This document shows, one piece after another, positions 1 through 7,722 of a DNA stretch of 16,645 bases (position 1 is its first letter; every line of letters starts with the position of its first letter). The position numbers and the translations under genes are program-made. This DNA comes from an uncultured Prevotellaceae bacterium (GTDB taxonomy: Bacteria > Bacteroidota > Bacteroidia > Bacteroidales > Bacteroidaceae), in the NCBI GenBank assembly GCA_947306605.1, contig CAMZHB010000004.1, positions 1 to 16,645 on the forward strand. The letters run 5' to 3'. A model generated the notes under the pieces. It saw nothing but the letters and a program-made list of their open reading frames with translations. It did no database searches and was not told the origin of the DNA.

Positions 1-2713
1 ACTGGCGGTCACGCTTCGGATAGAGGTGGAGGAACTCACGGATACGGTCGAACACCACCACCTTGTCGTTGATAGAATAACCGATACAGGTCAGGATAGC
101 ACCGATAAACGTCTGGTCAATCTCCAGAGAGAAGGGTACACGGCCCCAGAGCAGGGAGTAAGTACCGATGATAAGGATGGCGTCGCAGGTCAAGCCGACT
201 ACGCTACCGATGGAGAAGGCCACGTTGCGGAAACGTATCAAGATGTAGATGAAGATGGCGATAAGGGCCAAAATCACACTGATGATAGCGCCGCGGGTCA
301 CGTCCTTGGCGATGGAAGGACCTACCTTCTGCGAACTGATGATGGAACCGCCGTCGCGGTTTTCACGGTCAACGAACTTCGTGAGGTCCACACCGTCCTT
401 CAGCAATTCACCCTTCTTGAGAGCGTTGAAGATAAACTCTTCCACTTCGGGGTCGATGTTGGGATCGTCCTCGTCGATGCGGTAGTTGGTACTGATACGT
501 ATAGTCTTGCCGTCGGTACCGAGAGCGATACACGTAACCGTAGCGTCGCCCATCTCACCTTGCAGAAGTTTGGTCACGGATTCGGGCTGAACCTTGTCTT
601 CAAACTGCACTACGAAGTTGCGGCCACCGGAGAAGTCGATACCTTTTGCCAAGCCGCGCAAGCCGAAGCTGGCGAAGCTGATGACGAGGCCAAGGGCAAA
701 GATTACGAACGACACCTTGTAAGCGCTCATGAAACGGAACTTCGGGTTCTTCATCCAGTTGCGCGAAATGGCGGTGGTGAAGGTCATGTCGGTCCACTTG
801 TCCTTGTTCAGGAAGTGCTCGAAGATGATGCGCGTGATGAATACGGCGGTGAACAACGAAGCCAACAGACCGATTATCAACGTCGTGGCAAATCCGCGGA
901 TAGGACCGGTTCCGAAATAGAAGGCGTTGCCGTAACCGTCCTTAAGAGCGGTCTTGAGCTGCTTGCCTGCGGCGAGTTCTTCCTTCGTACGCTCGAAGAT
1001 AAGCACGTTGGCATCAACGGCCATACCCAGGGTAAGCACCATACCGGCGATACCCGACATGGTCAGGGCGGCCTGGAACGAGGTGAGCACACCGAGTGTG
1101 AAGAAGAAGTTGAGCAACAGGGCGAGGTTGGCCACCATGCCGGGACGGAAGCCATAAACCATGCACATGTAGCACATCAACAGAATGAAGGCGATGATAA
1201 ACGACCGGATACCTTGGTTGATGGATTCCTGACCGAGCGACGGACCTACAATTTCTTCCTGCACAATGTGGGAAGGAGCCGGCATCTTACCGGAGTTGAG
1301 CACGTTGGAAAGGTCCTTGGTGTCTTCAGTGGTGAAGTTACCGGTAATCTGCGAACGGCCGCCGGTGATTTCGTTCATTACGTTAGGAGCGCTGTAAACC
1401 ACATCGTCGAGCACAATGGCAATGGCGTGGTTGACGTTCTTCTTCGTCAGAGCAGCCCAAATGCGTGCACCTTCGGAGTTCATGGCCATTTCCACCTGCG
1501 GACGATTGTACTGGTCGAACGCGGCGTTGGCAGAAGTGATGACATTACCTTCAAGCGGAGCCTTGCCCTTGATACCCGTCGTACGGATAGCATAGAGTTC
1601 GTAGCACTCCACCTTGGTGCGGTCGGAGGGTTTCACACCCCACTTCAGGCTGAGGTTTGCGGGCAAGATAGTCTTGGCCACGGCCGACTTCACCAGTTTC
1701 ATCACCTCGGCGGTGTCGCGCGTCAGAGCCATACCGACCATTGAGCCGGAAGACTGGGCGGGCACAAATTCAAGAATAGAAATCAGCGGGTGCTGCTTCT
1801 TGGCCTCGGCAGAGGCAGAAGCGTTGGTCTTCTCAGACTGCTTTTCACCACTGCCCAAGCGGGAAGTGATGCCGGAGTCTCCCGTAGCTGCTTTCGCCGT
1901 GTCGGCAGGAGCGGTTTCGGCAGGCGTTTCGGTCTTGGTGCTGTCAGTCGTACCCACATTGGCTTCTGCCAACTTACTGTCAAGCTGGGTCAGCAACGGA
2001 ATGATTTCTCTGGCATCGTAGGTCTCCCAGAATTCCAAGTTTGCACTACCTTGCAACAGTTTACGCACGCGGTCGGGCTCCTTGATACCGGGCATTTCGA
2101 CCATGATGCGGCCCATCTGGCCTTCAAGGCTCTGGATGTTGGGCTGGGCTACGCCGAACTTGTTGATACGGGAACTGATGACATCGTGGGCGTTGTCCAC
2201 AGCCGATTTCACTTCGGTGCGCAACACGTCTTCCACTTGGCGGTCGGTGCTGTTGGTGGCTACCTTACCTTTCAGTTGCTGCGTGGCAAAGATAGAACAC
2301 AACTTGTCCTTACCGGCCAGTTCCTGATAACGTTTAACAAACAGTGTGATAAAGTCGCTTTGGCTCTTTTTGGCCTCGGCTGTAGCTTCATTTACGGCCT
2401 GATTGAACTGGGCGTCCTCGGAGTGGTCGGCCAACGTACGGATGACATCGGGAACCGACACTTCCAAAATCACGTTCATACCGCCTTTAAGGTCAAGGCC
2501 CAAGCCAATCTGTTGGGTTTGGCACTCTTTGAGGGTCTTGCCCATCCAAACGGTTTCGTTCTTCAGCGAATCCAAATAGAACTCACCGGCCTTGGCTTCC
2601 ATCTTGGCTGCTTTTTTCTCATAGTGACGGGTCACAAATGAGAAGGAAAAGTAGTAAAGGCAAATCAGTACCAGAAGTACAGCGATAAGTTTTACAAATC
2701 CTTTGTTTTGCAT
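1..2713 (-). CDS. secDF: Protein translocase SecDF fusion, C-terminus cut by window edge
   Basis: This is the fused SecD-SecF accessory subunit of the Sec translocon, an inner-membrane RND-type protein that uses the proton gradient to pull exported proteins across the membrane. The minus frame is open from the ATG at 2711-2713 to the window edge, giving 904 residues; Bacteroidetes SecDF proteins are near 1000, so roughly the last 100 are missing. Visible parts are an N-terminal membrane segment (about residues 8-26), the SecD motif GLGLDLKGGMN (about 70-80), a large periplasmic region with a low-complexity Ala/Thr/Lys/Ser insert (about 245-310), the SecD membrane motif GMAVDANVLIFERTKEE (about 560-575), a second RND half starting near 655, and the SecF motif GYSINDKVVVFDRIRE (about 875-890). 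The identification is firm. It is separated from the upstream minus-strand gene by about 157 nt and has its own promoter candidate, so it is probably transcribed independently. Confidence 0.97.
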   Translation of the reverse strand, partial: MQNKGFVKLIAVLLVLICLYYFSFSFVTRHYEKKAAKMEAKAGEFYLDSLKNETVWMGKTLKECQTQQIGLGLDLKGGMNVILEVSVPDVIRTLADHSEDAQFNQAVNEATAEAKKSQSDFITLFVKRYQELAGKDKLCSIFATQQLKGKVATNSTDRQVEDVLRTEVKSAVDNAHDVISSRINKFGVAQPNIQSLEGQMGRIMVEMPGIKEPDRVRKLLQGSANLEFWETYDAREIIPLLTQLDSKLAEANVGTTDSTKTETPAETAPADTAKAATGDSGITSRLGSGEKQSEKTNASASAEAKKQHPLISILEFVPAQSSGSMVGMALTRDTAEVMKLVKSAVAKTILPANLSLKWGVKPSDRTKVECYELYAIRTTGIKGKAPLEGNVITSANAAFDQYNRPQVEMAMNSEGARIWAALTKKNVNHAIAIVLDDVVYSAPNVMNEITGGRSQITGNFTTEDTKDLSNVLNSGKMPAPSHIVQEEIVGPSLGQESINQGIRSFIIAFILLMCYMCMVYGFRPGMVANLALLLNFFFTLGVLTSFQAALTMSGIAGMVLTLGMAVDANVLIFERTKEELAAGKQLKTALKDGYGNAFYFGTGPIRGFATTLIIGLLASLFTAVFITRIIFEHFLNKDKWTDMTFTTAISRNWMKNPKFRFMSAYKVSFVIFALGLVISFASFGLRGLAKGIDFSGGRNFVVQFEDKVQPESVTKLLQGEMGDATVTCIALGTDGKTIRISTNYRIDEDDPNIDPEVEEFIFNALKKGELLKDGVDLTKFVDRENRDGGSIISSQKVGPSIAKDVTRGAIISVILALIAIFIYILIRFRNVAFSIGSVVGLTCDAILIIGTYSLLWGRVPFSLEIDQTFIGAILTCIGYSINDKVVVFDRIREFLHLYPKRDRQ

Positions 2714-2767
2714 TGTTGATTGATATTTATTTTTTGTTTTTTATTTCTGATAGTCGCAATTAGCGTG

Positions 2768-2775
2768 CAAAGATA
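2768..2775 (-). promoter_or_regulatory. Candidate promoter -7 box for secDF
   Basis: On the minus strand this reads TATCTTTG, an exact fit to the Bacteroidetes -7 consensus TAnnTTTG, 54 nt before the secDF start codon. No clear TTTG -33 box is seen at the right distance, so the call rests on the -7 box and its placement. Confidence 0.5.
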
Positions 2776-2870
2776 GGCATTTTTTCCTACTTAACCACTG
2801 CTTCGGCTTATTTTTTTAATGAAAGAAGGTCGGATTCCTTAATATATTATAGCCTTCGGCCGTGGCCATT

Positions 2871-3992
2871 TCACTTTTTTGACAGTTGCAGATACGCCAC
2901 GAGCGGATAATGGTCGGACGTGGCTATATGGGTATCTACATAAGCGCTATAGGGTTTCCAGTGTTTGCTGCACAGGATATTGTCAAGCCGGAAATAAAGG
3001 TCTGCCTCATGATATGTCACGCCAGGTCCCGTGGCCGTGGCGGCATAGGCATCGCGCAAATGGCGCGTCAGGCTGTAGTGGGAATACGACACGGGGGATT
3101 CGTTGAAATCGCCGCACAAAATGAGGGGACGGTCGCAATGGCCGGCCACATAAGCTGCCACACTGTCCACCTGAACGGCACGCAACGCGCCCGAGCGGCC
3201 CAGTTTCCGGCCAAGATAGCGCAGATTGGAGAACCAAGAACGGCTACGGGGCTGCTTCACCATTTGTTTGTACATCGTCTTGTCGTTGTCTGAAAGATGA
3301 TTCGACACGAAATGGCTGTTGATGACCGTCACCGTGTCCTCGCCCACCTTCAGCCGATAGGCCACCGCCCCGTGGGTGTAATAGTACTTCATGATGATCT
3401 CACGTCCCACGATGGGATAGCGCGAACAGATGCCCATGAAGTTTTCATTGCCCACATGCACGGAATCGATGTAAGGCCAGTTGCTGCGCAGGGCCTCTTC
3501 CACCTTCCGGCCGTCGCGGTTGGACCAATAGACGTACTCTTGAAAGCACACCACGTCGGCATCGCTGCGGGAGAGGTATTCGAGCACTTCCTCAAACTTC
3601 TTGTTTTTCTTCTTATAATGGTCGTTTTCTGCAAAGCCCCACACGTTATAGCTCATCACTTTGATGCAATCCTTGGGGTGCGGGTTGGGAAGGTTGACGG
3701 GGAAATAGGCGCGCACACTGCCCCACGACAATATCAAGGCAGCCAACGAAACCAGCGTGTAACGCCACCGGAAAACGAGCCAAAGCAACAGAAACAGCCC
3801 GTTGGCGGCAAGATAGGCCGGGAAGGTCAGGGCAAACGATGACAGCCACGGCCAGTGGGCCGGACTGATATGGGTGGACCAGGCACAGGCCACCATCAGC
3901 AGTGCGGCCACCACGTTGGCACCAAGCAGAAGCAGGGTTAATGCACGCTTCATGCCGCGCCACAGGGAAGGTTTACTTTTTTTGGCTGGCAT
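2871..3992 (-). CDS. Membrane-anchored endonuclease/exonuclease/phosphatase family protein
   Basis: This 373-residue protein has a hydrophobic N-terminal third (about residues 15-97, probably three membrane helices) followed by an EEP-fold hydrolase domain (about 110-373). The metal-dependent active-site pattern is complete: Asn116 in MSYNVWGF, Glu152 in CFQEY, His227 in NSHF, Asp295 and Asn297 in GDFNES, Asp337 in LDNIL, and the terminal Asp360-His361 pair in SDHYP. The family cleaves phosphodiester or phosphomonoester bonds in nucleic acids, phospholipids or inositol phosphates; the substrate cannot be read from sequence. Topology suggests the catalytic domain follows the last helix, on whichever side that helix exits. 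The chosen start overlaps the end of the rhomboid gene by 20 nt, suggesting translational coupling. An alternative start at 3953 (Met14) would remove a short basic leader and the overlap. Confidence is high for fold, low for substrate. Confidence 0.9.
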   Translation of the reverse strand: MPAKKSKPSLWRGMKRALTLLLLGANVVAALLMVACAWSTHISPAHWPWLSSFALTFPAYLAANGLFLLLWLVFRWRYTLVSLAALILSWGSVRAYFPVNLPNPHPKDCIKVMSYNVWGFAENDHYKKKNKKFEEVLEYLSRSDADVVCFQEYVYWSNRDGRKVEEALRSNWPYIDSVHVGNENFMGICSRYPIVGREIIMKYYYTHGAVAYRLKVGEDTVTVINSHFVSNHLSDNDKTMYKQMVKQPRSRSWFSNLRYLGRKLGRSGALRAVQVDSVAAYVAGHCDRPLILCGDFNESPVSYSHYSLTRHLRDAYAATATGPGVTYHEADLYFRLDNILCSKHWKPYSAYVDTHIATSDHYPLVAYLQLSKK

Positions 3993-4917
3993 CGAACAGA
4001 CGTTTTTTCTCTTCGTCCGTCAGGCTGTCGTAGCCCGAGTGTTTCACTTTTTCCAGAATACGGTCTATTTCTTCCTGCCCCGTATGGCGCCGGCGGTTAA
4101 AGTCGTAGTCGTCGCCGCGGTCGTGGTAGTTGTCCGTAAACATCTTGCCAGACTTGCCTGCCCACCATTGTTTCAAGCGGTCGGTCTGGTCTTTAAACCA
4201 ATTGCCTTGAGATTGCGGCGTATAGTCGTCCCATGTAGTGAAGCCCGTTGTGGCCGCACGGTCCTTGCGCCGCCAGTAACGGATGACGAACCAGCCGAAG
4301 AGCATGCCGCCCAAGTGGGCGAAATGGGCCACGCCGTCGCCGCCGGAATAGAAGCCCGAGAAGAGTTCAAAGGCGATGAACAGCAGGATCATGTACTTGG
4401 CCTTCATGGGAATGGGAGGAATGAGCAGCATGATGTACTCGTTCGAATAGGTCACGCCGAAAGCCAGCAACAGGCCGTAGATGGCACCGCTGGCACCCAC
4501 CGTGGTCCAGGCGTTCAGATACTCGGGCAAAGTCATCAGCGCGCCGCCGGCGTTGACATGGTCGTATTGGTTCAGTCCCGACAAGAAGAACGAGCCCGCC
4601 TGGGCCACCTCTTGCGTCAGACCGGCGCCAAGACCGCAGATGATGTAGAACGCCAGGAAACGGCGGGGGCCCCATGTGCGCTCCATCGTGCGTCCGAACA
4701 TCCACAGCGTAAACATGTTGAATGCCAAATGTGTCGTATTGGCATGCATGAACATGTAGGTGAACAGTTGGTACAGGCTGAAATCGCTGGCCATGAAGAA
4801 ATGCAGGCCAAGAATGTCGTTAAGATCCACACCCCACCGCACGCCGACGAGTGAGGCAAGGTACAATATTACATTGATAATGATGAGATTCTTCGTAATA
4901 GGAGGCATATTAAACAT
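3973..4917 (-). CDS. Rhomboid family intramembrane serine protease with charged C-terminal tail
   Basis: This 314-residue multi-spanning inner-membrane protein is a rhomboid protease, which cleaves transmembrane substrates within or near the bilayer. Catalytic Ser143 lies in GASGAIYG and the partner His201 in AHLGGMLFGW. The helix-2 signature HLAFNM (63-68) is also present, and about six hydrophobic segments span residues 8-213. After the core there is a soluble, strongly charged tail (about 215-314). Its last 37 residues match the style of the DUF6576 module found on Bacteroidetes rhomboids (EEIDRILEKVKHSGYDSLTD...). The start at 4917 follows a good promoter by 30 nt; a second Met at residue 4 could also be used. 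It is the first gene of a two-gene unit with the overlapping EEP-family gene. Function as a protease is well supported; the substrate is unknown. Confidence 0.95.
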   Translation of the reverse strand: MFNMPPITKNLIIINVILYLASLVGVRWGVDLNDILGLHFFMASDFSLYQLFTYMFMHANTTHLAFNMFTLWMFGRTMERTWGPRRFLAFYIICGLGAGLTQEVAQAGSFFLSGLNQYDHVNAGGALMTLPEYLNAWTTVGASGAIYGLLLAFGVTYSNEYIMLLIPPIPMKAKYMILLFIAFELFSGFYSGGDGVAHFAHLGGMLFGWFVIRYWRRKDRAATTGFTTWDDYTPQSQGNWFKDQTDRLKQWWAGKSGKMFTDNYHDRGDDYDFNRRRHTGQEEIDRILEKVKHSGYDSLTDEEKKRLFDASQKK

Positions 4918-4947
4918 ACGTCGTCACTTAATTTTGGTTTGCGACTG

Positions 4948-4978
4948 CAAAGTTACGAATAAGCGAACGCATGGCAAA
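4948..4978 (-). promoter_or_regulatory. Bacteroidetes-type promoter for the rhomboid-EEP unit
   Basis: On the minus strand a TTTG -33 box (4975-4978) is followed after 19 nt by TAACTTTG (4948-4955), matching TAnnTTTG. It lies 30 nt upstream of the rhomboid start codon. Both boxes and their spacing fit the consensus. Confidence 0.7.
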
Positions 4979-5024
4979 ATATGATTTTGCATTGCTGAAC
5001 GAAAGTAACTTCGTCCCGAAAAAA

Positions 5025-5081
5025 CGAAACGGCGTTTCGGCGCGACAAGGCGGCGTTTCAAAATTTCGAGGCGCCGCCTCT
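5025..5081 (+). repeat. REP-like bipartite palindromic element, copy A
   Basis: Module 1 is a small palindrome, CGAAAC-GGC-GTTTCG (5025-5039), containing the invariant CGGCGTTTC at 5030-5038. Module 2 (5046-5081) is a 36-nt imperfect palindrome with arms GGCGGCG (5049-5055) and CGCCGCC (5072-5078) around an AAAATTT centre. The 16-nt offset from CGGCG to the start of module 2 is identical in the other two copies of this window (7723-7774 and 10955-11006). Module 2 at 4-33 has a G-C pair where the other copies have A-T, which keeps the stem. Confidence 0.75.
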
Positions 5082-5281
5082 GCGGCGGAAACGTATTCGT
5101 CGCGTTAAGTCCGTGCCGAAAAGCGGATAAAATCTTATAACCGGCTTCTTTCCAACTGTCGGAAAAAACTATTTATATATCGCCATAAACCTCATTCTCA
5201 CACAAAAAAGAACACTTTTGCGCGGAAAAATGAAAAAAGTTTCCTTTTTTGAAAATTCTCATGCATTTTTTTTGAAAAAAA

Positions 5282-5314
5282 TTTGGAGAATAAAAACAAC
5301 ATTCAGTATATTTG
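5282..5314 (+). promoter_or_regulatory. Bacteroidetes-type promoter for the HU gene
   Basis: TTTG (5282-5285) and TATATTTG (5307-5314) are separated by 21 nt and fit the TTTG/TAnnTTTG consensus exactly, within A/T-rich DNA typical of strong promoters. Transcription would start near 5320, leaving a leader of about 95 nt before the HU start codon. Confidence 0.75.
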
Positions 5315-5346
5315 CACCAATAATAGTGCAAAAGACTCTATCAGTG

Positions 5347-5365
5347 AACGTCCTACGACGTTTTT
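5347..5365 (+). promoter_or_regulatory. Small hairpin in the HU mRNA leader
   Basis: AACGTC (5347-5352) and GACGTT (5357-5362) pair perfectly around a CTAC loop and run straight into a T-rich stretch. The hairpin lies between the predicted transcription start and the HU start codon. It could stabilise or attenuate the transcript, but six base pairs can also occur by chance. Confidence 0.3.
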
Positions 5366-5416
5366 CGGAACGGAACAAAAGTTCAATTTATCTATACACA
5401 CTAAAAACTCTCTATT

Positions 5417-5677
5417 ATGAACAAGACAGAATTGGTAAATGCAGTAGCCGCAAAGGCTGGTTTGACAAAGGTTGATGCCAAAAAGGCATTGGACGCTACT
5501 ATTGAAGCTATTGTTGAAGCTGTTAAGAAGGGCGACAAAGTGGCTCTCGTTGGTTTTGGCACATTCGCAAAGACAAAGCGCGCTGCCCGTCAGGGTGTGA
5601 ACCCCGCCACCGGTGCTAAGATTAAGATCGGCGCCAAGGAAGTGTTCAAATTCAAAGCTTCTTCATCCATCCTTTAA
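5417..5677 (+). CDS. hup: HU-family DNA-binding protein
   Basis: This small histone-like protein of 86 residues is close to the usual 90 of HU. HU dimers bind and bend double-stranded DNA without much sequence specificity and help organise the nucleoid. The sequence shows the N-terminal helical dimerisation part (MNKTELVNAVAAKAGLTKVD...), the conserved turn VGFGTFAKTKRAAR (about 45-58) and the DNA-intercalating arm motif NPATG (62-66) flanked by basic residues. A similar family, IHF, has related features, but the plain single-copy HU pattern fits better. The ATG at 5417 is preceded by an A/T-rich leader without a strong Shine-Dalgarno, as is normal in Bacteroidetes. It is monocistronic: its own promoter lies upstream and two hairpin terminators lie downstream. 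Confidence 0.97.
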   Translation: MNKTELVNAVAAKAGLTKVDAKKALDATIEAIVEAVKKGDKVALVGFGTFAKTKRAARQGVNPATGAKIKIGAKEVFKFKASSSIL

Positions 5678-5703
5678 TTCCAAAGGTTCTGAAAGAAAAA
5701 AAG

Positions 5704-5730
5704 CCGCGCCCCGACCGGGTGCGGTTTTTT
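5704..5730 (+). terminator. Rho-independent terminator of the HU gene
   Basis: CCGCGCCC (5704-5711) pairs with GGGTGCGG (5717-5724), with one G-T pair and a 5-nt loop, followed by six T. It starts 27 nt after the HU stop codon. Confidence 0.8.
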
Positions 5731-5739
5731 ATTGGCACA

Positions 5740-5776
5740 AAAATCCGCCGGAGTTTCAGCAACTCCGGCGGATTTT
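5740..5776. terminator. Bidirectional terminator between HU and the beta-barrel gene
   Basis: Two 16-nt arms (5740-5755 and 5761-5776) pair perfectly around the loop TCAGC. A runs on the left and T runs on the right give a terminator in both directions. It would stop the minus-strand transcript ending at 5803 and back up the HU terminator. Confidence 0.9.
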
Positions 5777-5802
5777 AAAAAGACTTGAAATTAAAAATTC
5801 AA

Positions 5803-6417
5803 TTAAAAGTAGTAAGCCACTTTCAACTGCCAGGTGTTACCCTTGAAGCTGCCGCCTTCGTTGCCAAACTGCTCGGCGAGCTTGCTCACGCCGAAGTTGT
5901 AGCCCACGCTGGCTTCCACATGGTTCAACAGCATGGCACCCACGCCGATGTTCCACGTCACATTCGACTTTTTCAACTTGAAATTTTCAGGTTCTTCACC
6001 CGACTTCAGGGCCTTCCACGTCTTGTTACCCACGTTGAAGCCGAACTGCGGACCCGTAGCCAGGAAAAGTGAAGCCAAACTGGAAAGGCCCACGCTGTAG
6101 CGCAGGTTAATGGGGATTTCTACAGAACAATAGTTCTTTGAAGCACTTTCGCCGGCATTGTTCTCCACGTTCATGCGGCGCTGTGAATAGAGCACAGCAG
6201 CATCGGCTCCAAGGCCAACAACAGGAATCTTGACCAACACCTTCGGGCCAACGAACCAGCCGGCACGATTGTTAGACGAGACGTCGGGAATCTTGTCAAG
6301 CGACATCTTACTGAGATTAACACCGCCCGTCAAACCGAAATTCACCTGTGCCCCTGCGGGCGCAGCAGCCATCATCATGATAACGGCCACCGACAAAATT
6401 GAAATAATCTTTTTCAT
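5803..6417 (-). CDS. Small outer-membrane beta-barrel protein (porin-like)
   Basis: This 204-residue protein has a clear signal peptide (positively charged start, hydrophobic core, cleavage expected after AGA near residue 23). The mature part has alternating strands typical of eight-stranded barrels of the OMP_b-brl type: VNFGLTGGVNLSKMS near the start, GPKVLVKIPVVGLGADAAVLYSQRR, a central YCSVEIPINLRYSV strand (about 94-107), and a final strand WQLKVAYYF ending in Phe, the usual signal for barrel insertion by the BAM complex. The role is unknown; such barrels can be structural, adhesive or pore-forming. It starts 33 nt after the BACON/NPCBM gene stop with no separate promoter seen, so the two are probably co-transcribed. 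The terminator at 5740-5776 ends the unit. Confidence 0.85.
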   Translation of the reverse strand: MKKIISILSVAVIMMMAAAPAGAQVNFGLTGGVNLSKMSLDKIPDVSSNNRAGWFVGPKVLVKIPVVGLGADAAVLYSQRRMNVENNAGESASKNYCSVEIPINLRYSVGLSSLASLFLATGPQFGFNVGNKTWKALKSGEEPENFKLKKSNVTWNIGVGAMLLNHVEASVGYNFGVSKLAEQFGNEGGSFKGNTWQLKVAYYF

Positions 6418-6450
6418 ACGCTTTATACCTATTATTATATGTATTTCCTC

Positions 6451-7542
6451 TTATCTTCTGTGGGCCTTGCTTCTGCGCACGGGAGCCTTCTTGCGGGGCA
6501 GCAGCTTCTTGGCGGGAGCAGCCTTGGCTTTGGGGCAATTGGACATTTCCTTACATTTTGCCATTTCCTTGCACTTGGGGCACTGCTTGTCGGCCGGTTT
6601 GTCACATTTGTGACCGGCCTGGCCGCACTGGTGGGCGACACCCTCCTTGCAGCAGGGTTTCTGTCCCTCACACTTCGGTTCGGGGGCGTTCATTTCTTCT
6701 TCCGTCACCATCACTGGAGCCTTGCCTTCGTATTCGAAAGCGGCGTTACCCATCGAGATGTGGTCGCCATAGGTTGACGCGCCGTCCAGGAAGCGCAGCG
6801 TCATGAACTTGGCGCCTTTCGTGTCGATGTCTATCACGGCGGGCTCGTTGTCCAACAGGTTCAACTGGCCTTCCTTCACCTTTTTGCCGTCGAGCAACAC
6901 CTCGTAGCCGGCGTGGCCGTGGGTCACCATCTCGTTGCGGCTCATGATTTCGTCGTCAATCGACATGACCGTCTGGAAGCGCTTGGCACCGTTCAGGCGG
7001 AATATCAGCGTAGAAGGCGCGTGGGTGGCGATGCCCTGCTCGTAGCGTGTGGCCTTGATGCGGATGGGGTGGTTGTCCACCGACTTGTTCTTGCGGATTT
7101 CCTTGATGTAATAGAATTTGGCTTTCGACAGGTCCATGTCGTTCAGCAGGAGCAGGTTCTTGCCCGTCAGGCGCGGGGCCACCTCGGGACGCTTGCTGCC
7201 GTCGGTCTGGATCACTCTGAGCACCTTCGAGTAGTTTGTCTTCTTCGACGTCAGAATCACGCTGGCCTGACGCGGATAGAAGAAGTTGTAGGGTTTCGTC
7301 GTAATCTCCAGCGTACCGTCCTTGCGCTGCTTGCACGTCATCCAGTCGCTGTAGCTGAACAACTCGTATTTCTTGCCTTTGAGCACTTTCACTTCCTTCG
7401 TACCGTAATCACCGTCGAATCTCAGTTCGTCCGTGCTCAACTGGATTTCATCCTCTGCAGCAGGCGCTGCGTTCATTTCAACACACATCAGGCAACCCAA
7501 AGCCAACAGGCTCCATGCCATTCGCGTCAATACGTTTTTCAT
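6451..7542 (-). CDS. Secreted BACON + NPCBM domain protein with Cys-rich, basic C-terminal tail
   Basis: The gene encodes 363 residues starting at the ATG at 7540-7542; the frame is open 22 codons further upstream but those would overlap the promoter. A signal peptide covers about residues 1-28 (MKNVLTRMAWSLLALG...). Residues about 32-115 look like a BACON beta-sandwich (YSDWMTC, then TLEITTKPYN, then VLRVIQ). Residues about 122-273 look like an NPCBM putative carbohydrate-binding module (GIATHAPSTLIFRLNGAKRF, VMSIDDEI, GDHISMGNAAFEYEG). The tail is unusual: nine cysteines between 291 and 336 (291, 297, 298, 306, 313, 321, 324, 330, 336) with His304 and His311, then a Lys/Arg-rich end (345-363). 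No catalytic domain is visible, so a glycan-binding or envelope role is likely, but the binding partner is unknown. The tail could bind metal or form disulfides. Confidence 0.82.
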   Translation of the reverse strand: MKNVLTRMAWSLLALGCLMCVEMNAAPAAEDEIQLSTDELRFDGDYGTKEVKVLKGKKYELFSYSDWMTCKQRKDGTLEITTKPYNFFYPRQASVILTSKKTNYSKVLRVIQTDGSKRPEVAPRLTGKNLLLLNDMDLSKAKFYYIKEIRKNKSVDNHPIRIKATRYEQGIATHAPSTLIFRLNGAKRFQTVMSIDDEIMSRNEMVTHGHAGYEVLLDGKKVKEGQLNLLDNEPAVIDIDTKGAKFMTLRFLDGASTYGDHISMGNAAFEYEGKAPVMVTEEEMNAPEPKCEGQKPCCKEGVAHQCGQAGHKCDKPADKQCPKCKEMAKCKEMSNCPKAKAAPAKKLLPRKKAPVRRSKAHRR

Positions 7543-7576
7543 TCTGTTTTCCTGTTTTAATTGTTTCTTTTGACCA

Positions 7577-7609
7577 CAAAGATACAAATAAATGAGCGCA
7601 GACGGCAAA
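7577..7609 (-). promoter_or_regulatory. Bacteroidetes-type promoter for the NPCBM-barrel unit
   Basis: On the minus strand TTTG (7606-7609) is followed after 21 nt by TATCTTTG (7577-7584), an exact consensus fit. It lies 34 nt upstream of the chosen start codon and supports that start over the longer frame. Confidence 0.7.
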
Positions 7610-7722
7610 GAAAAACAAAGTTTTTTTATTTAGGCCGCCGCCAAATGGCTGTATCCCGTCAAAAAAACGCGCCCTTTTATTGACATTTCCGGGGACGGGC
7701 ATGGGATTTCGGTTCCCCAAAG

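Larger units (their letters stand above)
4918..5416. other. Divergent regulatory region between rhomboid and HU genes (499 nt, no gene)
   Basis: No convincing gene is present. From left to right it holds the minus-strand rhomboid promoter (4948-4978), a REP-like palindromic element (5025-5081), a stretch with little recognisable structure (5082-5200), very A/T-rich DNA with A and T runs (5200-5300), the HU promoter (5282-5314), and an HU leader of about 95 nt containing a small hairpin. An 85-codon open frame beginning at 5218 crosses the HU promoter and overlaps hup in another frame, so it is not counted as a gene. Confidence 0.75.

Noticed and set aside
26..1744. A 572-codon plus-strand open frame antisense to secDF
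   Set aside because: Its translation has no recognisable domain and is rich in His, Gly and acidic residues, as expected from the complement of a real gene. The minus-strand frame encodes a textbook SecDF.
1785..1985. The Ala/Thr/Lys-rich insert in SecDF as a sign of frameshift or fusion
   Set aside because: The frame is continuous, the flanking SecD sequence is intact, and low-complexity inserts in the periplasmic part are common in Bacteroidetes SecDF.
2821..2870. A possible terminator between the EEP gene and secDF
   Set aside because: Only 3-4 bp stems with poor T runs can be drawn, too weak to support.
3874..4854. A 326-codon plus-strand frame antisense to the rhomboid gene
   Set aside because: It is a shadow of the rhomboid and EEP coding regions. 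No promoter, no domain, and the minus-strand proteins have intact catalytic residues.
5025..5081. Calling copy A a plain terminator or a CRISPR repeat
   Set aside because: There is no T run and it lies between divergent promoters, so it cannot terminate a neighbouring gene. The copies are kilobases apart with no spacers, so it is not a CRISPR array.
5218..5475. An 85-codon frame upstream of and overlapping hup
   Set aside because: It spans the HU promoter boxes and overlaps the HU start in another frame. The A/T-rich composition and Lys/Phe-rich translation fit noncoding DNA.
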